Of a stretch of DNA of 64,000 nt, positions 8,391 to 15,500 are shown piece by piece (the stretch's first letter is position 1; every line of letters starts with the position of its first letter). The notes beneath the pieces were generated by a model. The model was given only the letters and a program-made list of their open reading frames with translations, did no database searches and was not told where the DNA came from. Position numbers and translations under genes: made by a program. The stretch is from Bordetella petrii (GTDB lineage Bacteria; Pseudomonadota; Gammaproteobacteria; Burkholderiales; Burkholderiaceae_B), in contig NC_010170.1 in NCBI RefSeq assembly GCF_000067205.1, positions 310,001 to 374,000 of the forward strand, in the 5' to 3' direction.

Positions 8391-10235
8391 ATGCGCGATG
8401 CCCCTGTTGCGCCCGCCGGCATCGCCGATGCCGACCAGGCGGTGGTCGAATCCGACATCGCGACCCTGCAGGCGTTGATGACCCAGGGCGTCCTGAGTTC
8501 GCAGGCGCTGGTGCGTGCCTACCTGCGCCGCGTCGCCGCATACGACCAGCAGGGTCCCGCGCTCAATGCGATCGCGGCGCTGCACCCGGACGCCTTGCGG
8601 CAGGCCCGCGAACTGGACGCTGAGCGTGCTGCCGGGCGTCTGCGCGGCCCGTTGCACGGTATTCCCGTGCTGGTCAAAGACAATTTCCACGTGGCGGGCT
8701 TGCCCACCAGCGCCGGCACACTGGCCCTGGCGGACTGGGGGCCGGGCCCCGAGGCCGGCGTGGTGCGGCGGCTGCGCGCGGCGGGTGCGGTAATTCTGGG
8801 CAAGACCACGCTGCACGAGCTGGCGTGCGGCATCATCAATATTTCGTCGTTGACCGGACAGACGCGCAATCCGTATGCGCCCGGGCGGGCGCCGGGCGGC
8901 TCCAGCGGCGGCACGGCGGCGGCCGTGGCGGGCAGTTTCGCCGCGGCCGGACTGGGCAGCGACACCAGCGGCTCGATACGCGTGCCCGCCGCGGCCAACA
9001 ACCTGGTGGGCCTGCGTCCGACGCGCGGCCTGGCCAGCCGTGCCGGCATCGTGCCGCTGTCGGAAACCCAGGACACTCCCGGGCCGCTGGCACGTTCGGT
9101 GCCGGACCTGGCGCTGCTGCTGGACGCCATCGTGGGCGTCGATGCCGACGACCCCGCTACCGCGCGCGCGGCGCGCAGCCTGCCGCGGTCTTTCCATGAT
9201 GCGCTGCGGCCGGATGGGCTGGCCGGCCTGCGCATCGGTGTTCTCGACGCGCTGTTCGGGACGCTGCCCGGCGAAGAAGATGTTTCCAGGGTGGCGTACG
9301 AGGCGCTGGCTGCCATGGAGCGGCTGGGGGCAAGCCTGGCGGGCGTGGATATTCCCATGCTCGCGGCCTTGTTGCCCGGCAGCAGCCTGACGCCCTACGA
9401 GTTCCGCCACGCGTTCGCCAACCACCTGGCGGCTCAGGGCGGCGCGCCGGTAAGCGGGCTGGCCGATATCCTGCGGCAAGGGCTGCATCATGAACAGCTG
9501 GACGCCGTGCTGCGCCAGCGCGAGGCGCTGCGCGATGACGATGGTTCCGGCCGCGCGGCCGTGCTGCGCGTGCGCAACCGCTTGCGGCGCGCCGTGCTGG
9601 CGTGCATGAAGCGCCACGGGGTCGATGTGCTGGCGTACCCCGCGTTGCGCTGCCGGCCGGCCTCGATCGGCGATGTGCAGGCCGGGGCCAACAGCCAGCT
9701 GGCTGCCGCTACCGGCATGCCGGCGTTGAGCCTGCCGGCGGGGTTCACGCGCGACGGCCTGCCGGTGGGGCTGGAATTGCTGGCGCGCGATCATGCCGAG
9801 CAGCAATTGCTGGACTGCGCCCGGCATTGGGAGCTAGCCATGCAGCCGCGCCGTGCGCCCTTCACGACGCCAGCCTTGCGGCGTGGCCGCGCGCCGGCAG
9901 CCCACCGCGGCACACTGCGCCTGCAGGCCGCGGGGCAGGGCAGCGCGCGGGTGCGCTACGAAATCGACCTGCCTGGCGCCGTGTTGCGTTTCGACGCGGC
10001 GGCTGATGTGCAGGCGGACGATGCCGTCATTGCCCTGGCGCTGCACGCCCCGCCATCGGGCCAGGCCGTGCGCGGCCCGATCGTAGCGCATTTGCTGCGC
10101 GGCCAAGGCAGAGCGCGGGGGACGCTGCCCTTGCGGGCAGACCTGGTACAGGCGTTGCAGGGACCAGGGCTGGAGTTGCGGCTGTACACCCGTCGGTTCC
10201 CGCTGGGGGCGGCGCAGGGCGCGCTGACGTTGTAG
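8391..10235 (+). CDS. Amidase-signature hydrolase with C-terminal CHRD-like domain
   Basis: 614 residues; ordinary amidase-signature enzymes are 450-500. Residues 20-485 are the amidase domain: catalytic Lys96 in VLVKDNF, the cis-serine in PGGSSGG near 171, and nucleophile Ser195 in DTSGSIRVPA, a complete Lys-Ser-Ser triad. It hydrolyses a carboxamide and releases ammonia. Residues about 505-614 form an extra domain ending in LRLYTRRFPLGAAQGAL, which resembles CHRD domains; this is a judgement by eye. No signal peptide is seen. It is the last gene of the block and converges with the phosphoribosyltransferase gene 22 bases on. Allophanate hydrolase is an alternative family, but a separate one exists at 19130-20992. 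Confidence 0.87.
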   Translation: MRDAPVAPAGIADADQAVVESDIATLQALMTQGVLSSQALVRAYLRRVAAYDQQGPALNAIAALHPDALRQARELDAERAAGRLRGPLHGIPVLVKDNFHVAGLPTSAGTLALADWGPGPEAGVVRRLRAAGAVILGKTTLHELACGIINISSLTGQTRNPYAPGRAPGGSSGGTAAAVAGSFAAAGLGSDTSGSIRVPAAANNLVGLRPTRGLASRAGIVPLSETQDTPGPLARSVPDLALLLDAIVGVDADDPATARAARSLPRSFHDALRPDGLAGLRIGVLDALFGTLPGEEDVSRVAYEALAAMERLGASLAGVDIPMLAALLPGSSLTPYEFRHAFANHLAAQGGAPVSGLADILRQGLHHEQLDAVLRQREALRDDDGSGRAAVLRVRNRLRRAVLACMKRHGVDVLAYPALRCRPASIGDVQAGANSQLAAATGMPALSLPAGFTRDGLPVGLELLARDHAEQQLLDCARHWELAMQPRRAPFTTPALRRGRAPAAHRGTLRLQAAGQGSARVRYEIDLPGAVLRFDAAADVQADDAVIALALHAPPSGQAVRGPIVAHLLRGQGRARGTLPLRADLVQALQGPGLELRLYTRRFPLGAAQGALTL

Positions 10236-10257
10236 CGCCGGACTTTATCCCAGTTCT

Positions 10258-11181
10258 TTATCCCAGCTCCGCGGCGTGGCTGGCGTAGACCGACAGGGCC
10301 GTCCGGCCGTTCCACCAGTACACTCGCACCACCGGAACCCGGCGGGCGATTTCAAGCGCCTGGGCCATGTCGCTTTCAATGAAATGCGTGTGGCAGCCGG
10401 CCACGATGGCCTGTGCTTTATGCTCGGCGGTTTGCGCGGCCTGATGGCGGGTTTCGTCGCGCATGATGAGCTTGCCGTGAAATCCGTGGCGATGCAGCCA
10501 CGCCTGGGTGCGGGCGCGGTCTTGCTCGGGGCGGCCGGTGATGATGGTAAGCCGGCTCAGGTCGCGCGCCGGCAGCAATTCACAAGGCAGCAGCATGTCG
10601 CGCTGCGCCAGCGTGCCGGCCAGGTCGGTAACGTAGAGATCGGGCGACAGGTCGGGCAGCAGGATGCCATCGAGGTCGATGGCCCACGATGAATAGGCGT
10701 CGGCGGGCAGGCGCGGCAGGTTGCGGGTGGCGTCGTAGGCCGGGGTGATCGATTCACGCTCCCAGGGGAACCAGGCGCGCAGTCCTGGCGGAATCTCGAC
10801 CCCGAAGTCGGGCCGCACTCGCGATTCGGTGTCGTAGGCCAGCGTGAAAACCTTGAATTCGTAGCCCGACACGGCCAGGAAATCGATGCTGTCGGATAGC
10901 GTGGTGCCGCGTCCGGCGATATCTTCGACCAGCAGCACGCGCGCGCCGGCGGGAGGAATCTGCGCGGTGAACCACGACACCCGCCGGGTCGGCCGATGGT
11001 ACGACAGGGCATGCAAGGGCAGGTCGAGCGCGGTGCAGGCAATGAGCGCCGCCGGCAGACCGCCACGCGCGATAGCTACGACGGCGTCGAACCGCATGCC
11101 GCGCCAGCGCGGCACATACTCGGCCACCACCTGCTCCACGCGGGCGTAGTCGTACGGAAAAGCGGCGCGTGGGGCGGACAT
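10258..11181 (-). CDS. Phosphoribosyltransferase fused to a HAD-like phosphatase domain
   Basis: 307 residues in two parts. The N-terminal half is a type I phosphoribosyltransferase: VVAIARGGLPAA and the PRPP loop VLLVEDIAGRGTTLSDS near residues 86-102. The C-terminal half reads as a HAD hydrolase: SWAIDLDGILLPD (nucleophile and acid/base aspartates) near 165-177, motif II in TIITGRP, a lysine in HKAQAI and acidic motif IV in FIESD. PRPP-dependent chemistry joined to a phosphatase suggests salvage or modification of a base or nucleotide. Similar PRTase-HAD combinations occur in Ter-type stress or nucleoside biosynthesis clusters, but no ter genes are near. It stands alone, flanked upstream by palindromic repeats. 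The product is unknown. Confidence 0.8.
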   Translation of the reverse strand: MSAPRAAFPYDYARVEQVVAEYVPRWRGMRFDAVVAIARGGLPAALIACTALDLPLHALSYHRPTRRVSWFTAQIPPAGARVLLVEDIAGRGTTLSDSIDFLAVSGYEFKVFTLAYDTESRVRPDFGVEIPPGLRAWFPWERESITPAYDATRNLPRLPADAYSSWAIDLDGILLPDLSPDLYVTDLAGTLAQRDMLLPCELLPARDLSRLTIITGRPEQDRARTQAWLHRHGFHGKLIMRDETRHQAAQTAEHKAQAIVAGCHTHFIESDMAQALEIARRVPVVRVYWWNGRTALSVYASHAAELG

Positions 11182-11250
11182 GGCATCGAAGCGTGGACGG
11201 GGCGGGGAAATTTTGCCACATGGCGCGCAGCGCGGGTATTGGGTATTGCA

Positions 11251-11282
11251 GGTGTCTGGCTCCCGCCAGGGTGCCAGACACC
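11251..11282. repeat. Palindromic repeat, GGTGTCTGGC arms
   Basis: GGTGTCTGGC (11251-11260) and GCCAGACACC (11273-11282) form a perfect 10-base stem around a 12-base loop. It lies upstream of the phosphoribosyltransferase gene and downstream of the ABC permease gene, both on the minus strand. The same core occurs at 11310-11340, 31442-31465, 51190-51282 and 51642-51734. Confidence 0.75.
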
Positions 11283-11309
11283 GTATTGCTGAGCAGCCGC
11301 GGCACGGTT

Positions 11310-11340
11310 AGGTGTCAGGCACCTGCGAAGCCAGACACCT
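11310..11340. repeat. Second palindromic repeat of the GGTGTC family
   Basis: AGGTGTCAGGC at 11310-11320 pairs with GCCAGACACCT at 11330-11340 with one mismatch, 27 bases after the preceding hairpin. Together they form a double element, as at 51190-51282. It could act as terminator or transcript end for the permease operon, although no T-run follows. Confidence 0.7.
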
Positions 11341-11421
11341 GTGTGGCATCTGGCCGTTCGCCTGACGCCCCGCGCGACGCGCGGCCTGTCCAGGACGTGG
11401 CGCGCCGGGGCCGGGCCGGCC

Positions 11422-12387
11422 TCACGCTCGCACTTCCTGGCGCTGGAACACCACGTACGTCAGCGCGAACAACAAGATGACGCCGGCGATCAGGCCCACG
11501 GCCTGGGCCCAGACGATCTGGATGCTCTGGCCGAGCGCCAGCGGCGCCCCCATGACCGCGCCTTCGAGCTGATCCAGGAAGATCGGGCCGATGGCGCGCG
11601 TCATGGGGCTGAGCACGGCGATGATGGACTCGTTGAACAACTGGGCCGGCGACAGGCGTTGCAGGGCGTGCTGCCATTCCAGCGTGGGCAGGCTGGGCTG
11701 GCCCAGCAACTGCGAGGCCAGGTCCGGCGGCGCGATGGCCTGCGCCAGCGCCGAGGACAGCAACGGCCACAGCAGGGCCAGGAACAGCCACAGACCCAGC
11801 GAGACCAGGGCGGACGTGGCCGCCGAACGGAACAGCACCGAGAACAGCATCGACAGCGCCAGCCACACGCCCGCGTACGCCAGGGCCATCAGCAGGAACA
11901 GCAGTGAACGCGCGACTTCCTGGCCGCTGGGCGGCACGCCCAGCGCCAGCAGTCCCACGCCGATGACGATGAGCCACAGGCACAGCAGGCTGATGGCCAG
12001 GGTGGCCAGGCCTGCCAGGAACTTGCCCAGCAGCAGCGCATCGCGGTAGATGGGCTGCGACAGCAGCCGGCTCATGGTGCGCCGCGAGTACTCGCCGTTG
12101 ATGGCGTCGAACCCCAGGCCGATCGCCATCAGGGGGATCAGGAATCCCAGCAGCGAGGCGAACGAGGGCATGGGCGCCCGCGCCGTGGTGAACACCCGCA
12201 GGAACACGAACGGGTCTTCGGCCGTGGTGCTGCGGATCTGCTGCAGGGCGCCATACAGCGCGGCCGCCGCCGTCAGCACGATCAGCCATTCCAGCACCCG
12301 CATGCGGGCGCTGCTGAGATGGTCGGCGAACTCTTTCAGCGTGACTGCGCCCAGCCCTTTCCAGGGCGAACCTTTACGCTTTTGCAT
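11422..12387 (-). CDS. ABC transporter permease (ABC-2 type)
   Basis: 321 residues from the ATG at 12387, which overlaps the end of the ATPase gene by 14 bases. About six hydrophobic segments are visible, e.g. VLEWLIVLTAAAALYGAL, ASLLGFLIPLMAIGLGF and ALVSLGLWLFLALLW. INGEYSRRTMSRLLSQPIYR is the typical conserved cytoplasmic segment of ABC-2 and NosY-like permeases. With the ATPase it should form an exporter or membrane-remodelling ABC complex. It is the last gene of a three-gene minus-strand operon. Substrate unknown. Confidence 0.88.
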   Translation of the reverse strand: MQKRKGSPWKGLGAVTLKEFADHLSSARMRVLEWLIVLTAAAALYGALQQIRSTTAEDPFVFLRVFTTARAPMPSFASLLGFLIPLMAIGLGFDAINGEYSRRTMSRLLSQPIYRDALLLGKFLAGLATLAISLLCLWLIVIGVGLLALGVPPSGQEVARSLLFLLMALAYAGVWLALSMLFSVLFRSAATSALVSLGLWLFLALLWPLLSSALAQAIAPPDLASQLLGQPSLPTLEWQHALQRLSPAQLFNESIIAVLSPMTRAIGPIFLDQLEGAVMGAPLALGQSIQIVWAQAVGLIAGVILLFALTYVVFQRQEVRA

Positions 12388-13336
12388 GGTGGTTCTCCTT
12401 GGCGCCGGCTTCGGCGTCGTGGAAGTAGCGGTTGTAGATGGCGTCCAGGCTGGGCAGGTCGACCGACAGGCGATGCAGGTCGCCGCCCGCCTGCACGACC
12501 GCGCGCGCGGCATCGGCGCGCACGTCGTCTTCGGCCAGCAGGCGATAGTGGCCCGGCGCCACCACATTGACATCATGCACGCCGCGTACCTGACGCAGGT
12601 GCGCTTCCAGCCCACTGCCATCGGCTTGCACGTCGACCGAAAAACCCGTGCCCAGTACCTGCCGCGCGAGCTCGGGCACGCTGCCCATTAGCGCGATGCG
12701 GCCGCGCCGGAACAACGCCACGCGGTCGCAGATGCGCTGCATGTGGTCCAGCAGGTGCGAAGACAGCAGCACGGTGACGCCGTCGGCCTTCAGGGCGCGG
12801 ATCAGGTCCAGGAATTCCTCGGTGGACTGGGGATCCAGGCCCGACGTGGGCTCGTCCAGGATGGCTACACGCGCGTCTTTCATGATGATTTCGGCCAGCC
12901 CCAGCCGTTGCCGCATGCCGCGCGAGTACGTGGCCACGCGCCGGTCCGCGACTTCCGACAGGCGCATGCGCGCCAGGGCTTCGTCGATGCGGGCGGCGCG
13001 GGCGCTGGCGTCCAGCCCGAGCAGGCGCGCCGTATAGGCAAGGTTGTCGCGCGCCGTCAGGTAGTCGTAGAAGCCGACAGCATCGGGCAGGTAGCCCAGC
13101 TGGCGCTTCACGCCCAGCGGGTCGCGCTGAGGGTCGTGGCCCATGACGCGCACCGAGCCCGCGCTGACGTCGGTAAGGCCCAGCAACATCAGAATGGTGG
13201 TGGTCTTGCCCGCGCCGTTCGGGCCGAGCAGGCCGAAGATTTCGCCGCGCCCGACCTGGAACGACACGTCGTCGACGGCGCGCAGGCTGCCGTACCGCTT
13301 GGTTACGCCCTGCGCTTCAATCAGGTAGTCGTTCAT
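12374..13336 (-). CDS. ABC transporter ATP-binding protein (ABC-2 exporter type)
   Basis: 320 residues. Start ATG 13336 overlaps the stop of the NEW3 gene (ATGA), indicating coupled translation. Walker A GPNGAGKTTT near residues 39-48, the YLPDAVGFYDYLTARDNL region, signature YSRGMRQRLG, Walker B VAILDEPTSGLDP and the H-loop LLSSHLLDHM are intact. The C-terminal 80 residues form the accessory domain common in CcmA/NosF-like ATPases. It drives the permease encoded downstream. Confidence 0.92.
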   Translation of the reverse strand: MNDYLIEAQGVTKRYGSLRAVDDVSFQVGRGEIFGLLGPNGAGKTTTILMLLGLTDVSAGSVRVMGHDPQRDPLGVKRQLGYLPDAVGFYDYLTARDNLAYTARLLGLDASARAARIDEALARMRLSEVADRRVATYSRGMRQRLGLAEIIMKDARVAILDEPTSGLDPQSTEEFLDLIRALKADGVTVLLSSHLLDHMQRICDRVALFRRGRIALMGSVPELARQVLGTGFSVDVQADGSGLEAHLRQVRGVHDVNVVAPGHYRLLAEDDVRADAARAVVQAGGDLHRLSVDLPSLDAIYNRYFHDAEAGAKENHHAKA

Positions 13337-14493
13337 CGGCGTCCGAACCTCGCAACGGCGCCCACCAGGATCAGCGCGGCGATGGCCAGGATGATGACGC
13401 CGACGATGCCCCACAGGCTGGACGTGGAAACAGTGATGCGGAAATCGCCGCTGGCCGATTGACCGTTGGCGGAGGCGCTGAGGTGAGTCATGTAGTCGCC
13501 CGCCAGCGAGCGCTCCGACGGCGTGATGCTGGCTTGCGCTTCGACCTGCTGGCCCGGGGCCAGGTGTTCGATGGTCTTGGGCTCGAACTCTACTTTCCAG
13601 CCCGACGGACCGCTGCCCGACAGCGCGACGTTGTCGGCGGCGGCGCCGCCGTCGTTGCGGATCACGACCGGTATGGTCGACGCCTTGCCGGCTTGCGCAT
13701 CGCCGCTCATCAGGCCGTCGCGGCCGGCCAGTTGCAGGCGAGGCTGGCCCACGATGTCCAGCTTGAGCTGGCTGGACGCCTCGATGCCGTCGGCGCTGGC
13801 CACCACCTGCACCGGATAGCTGCCGGGCTCGGTGCTGCTGGGCGGGCGCACGGTGAGCTTGATGTCTTTCGATTCGCCGGCCTTGATCGGCAGCGCGCTG
13901 ATCTGCTGGCTGCCGTAGCCCTCGGTGAAGCGCGTGTCGAAGTACTGCGGCGCCTTGGCCGCGAAGCTGACGGTAAGGTCTTTGCCGCTGTCGTTCTTCA
14001 CGGTCAGCGAGTAGTCGAACGAAGACTGCGCGCCGCCCTTGATGGCCGGCAGCTTTGTATCGAGCGTGAGCTTGGTGGGCAGCTCCTTGGCCAGCATGAT
14101 GTGCACGGGCAGCTCGATGCGCTGGCCGTCGCCCGAGGCCACCACGGTCAGCGTGCGCGGCTGCGTGCCCGCGTCGGCGGGAACTTTCAATTGCAGCTGC
14201 AGCGAGACGCTGTCGTCGGTGCTGGGCATGGCCGCGGCCACGGGCTGCCCGCCTCCCAGCAGGGTCGCGGTCCAGCCGTCGGGTACGCCGTCGATTGCGA
14301 GGCCGAGCCGTTCGGGAGGCAGGCCATAGTTGCGCAGTTGCAGCCTGACCGTCGAGGTGGTGCCGGGCTGCGCCGTAACGGCGGGATAGTCGGTGACAAG
14401 GTACAGGCCCTTGATGTTGCCGCCTTGTGCAAGCACAGGGGTCGACAGGAGCATTGCCGCTGCAAGGGCCAGGAAGGAAAGCGCTTTTCGCAT
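13333..14493 (-). CDS. NEW3-domain membrane-anchored periplasmic protein
   Basis: 386 residues. Residues 1-22 form a signal peptide (cleavage after VLAQ or nearby). The body is at least two to three beta-sandwich repeats of the NEW3 (alpha-galactosidase-associated) kind, recognised by phrases such as VRLQLRNYGLPPERLGL, YSLTVKNDSGKDLTVSF and PVVIRNDGGAAADNV. The C-terminal helix SLWGIVGVIILAIAALILVGAV anchors it, with a short basic tail inside. It is the first gene of an operon with an ABC-2 ATPase and permease, so it is probably the periplasmic partner of that complex. Such triads are common but largely uncharacterised. Confidence 0.85.
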   Translation of the reverse strand: MRKALSFLALAAAMLLSTPVLAQGGNIKGLYLVTDYPAVTAQPGTTSTVRLQLRNYGLPPERLGLAIDGVPDGWTATLLGGGQPVAAAMPSTDDSVSLQLQLKVPADAGTQPRTLTVVASGDGQRIELPVHIMLAKELPTKLTLDTKLPAIKGGAQSSFDYSLTVKNDSGKDLTVSFAAKAPQYFDTRFTEGYGSQQISALPIKAGESKDIKLTVRPPSSTEPGSYPVQVVASADGIEASSQLKLDIVGQPRLQLAGRDGLMSGDAQAGKASTIPVVIRNDGGAAADNVALSGSGPSGWKVEFEPKTIEHLAPGQQVEAQASITPSERSLAGDYMTHLSASANGQSASGDFRITVSTSSLWGIVGVIILAIAALILVGAVARFGRR

Positions 14494-14773
14494 GATGTTT
14501 TTCGGTCTCCTCGGATGCCGGGCAGGCGCAGTCGCGCATCGGCGCGTTGCGCTGCGGGTCGGCGATGGAACGGATAGCCCGGGCGTGGACGTGCCGCGCG
14601 CGGCGGCACGCGCGCCCTGCTGCGATATATGAGCGAAGCTATGCGAGTTTTGTTCCCGCCGAAATGCCTGTGCCCGTGATTGGCCGGCTTAACTTAAAAG
14701 CCGCTTAAACAGGTGCGCATGCCGCGGCGCGAAACATGACGGCGCGCTGAATGGCGCGGCGCCGCGGCGGCCG

Positions 14774-15499
14774 TTATCGCAAGCCTTCCGCGCGGGCCAG
14801 CTGCAGCCGATGCAGGGTGATCTGGCGCACCTCGGCCTTGCTGATTTCGATGTGCGACTTGAGCATGCGCGTGGCTTCATCGGCGCGCCGGGCAAGAACG
14901 GCGCGCAGGATCGCCGCGTGTTCCATATACGTGGCATCGACCCGGTAGTCTTTGGTGAAGTCCAATTGGCGGATGATGCGGATTTTCTCGGTGATGTCGC
15001 GATGGATCTGGGCCATTTCCGGGTTTCCCGCAGCCGCCACCAGGCCGCAATGAAAGGCTTCGTCGAGCTCGGCCACCTGCTTGCCGCTGCGCAGGCGCTC
15101 CGCTGGCGGCACCAGCCAGATGCGCTTGAGGGCGGGCAGGTCGCCCGACGCGTTCATGTCGGGCAAGCCGCAAAGGCGCGTCACCGAAGCCTGTTCCAAC
15201 ACAATGCGCACGTCATACAGGGCTTCGAAACGCTCGAAATCAAATGGCCGCACGCGCCAGCCGCTGCGCTGGCGCAGCAGCACGAAGCCTTCGCGCTCCA
15301 GCCGGTACAGGGCCTGGCGCACCGGGGTGCGGCTGACGCCGAAGCGGGCGACCAGTTCGCCTTCGGTAAAGTCGTCGCCCGGCAGCAGGCGGAACTCGAA
15401 AAGATCGCGCTTGATCAATTCGTAGGCCTGCCCGGCCAGCGTTACGGCGGGGCCGGTCTGCACGATCCTGCCGGGCAAAGGGGCCAGGGCGAGGCGCAT
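14774..15499 (-). CDS. GntR family (FCD subfamily) transcriptional regulator
   Basis: 241 residues. An N-terminal winged helix at about 20-85 contains GELVARFGVSRTPVRQALYRLEREGFV, the GntR signature. The C-terminal two-thirds is the all-helical FCD ligand domain (LYDVRIVLEQASV, ELDEAFHCGLVAAAGN, HAAILRAVLARRADEA). Its ATG at 15499 lies one base after the urea carboxylase stop, so it is the last gene of the urea-degradation operon. A perfect palindrome of GntR type sits just before the first gene of that operon at 21007-21018, so autoregulation of the operon is likely. Effector unknown; urea, allophanate or a related amide are candidates. Confidence 0.9.
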   Translation of the reverse strand: MRLALAPLPGRIVQTGPAVTLAGQAYELIKRDLFEFRLLPGDDFTEGELVARFGVSRTPVRQALYRLEREGFVLLRQRSGWRVRPFDFERFEALYDVRIVLEQASVTRLCGLPDMNASGDLPALKRIWLVPPAERLRSGKQVAELDEAFHCGLVAAAGNPEMAQIHRDITEKIRIIRQLDFTKDYRVDATYMEHAAILRAVLARRADEATRMLKSHIEISKAEVRQITLHRLQLARAEGLR

Positions 15500-15500
15500 G

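Noticed and set aside
10236..10257. Duplicated CTTTATCCCAG at the end of the phosphoribosyltransferase gene
   Set aside because: A real 11-base direct repeat near the stop codon, but too short and isolated to interpret; probably replication slippage.
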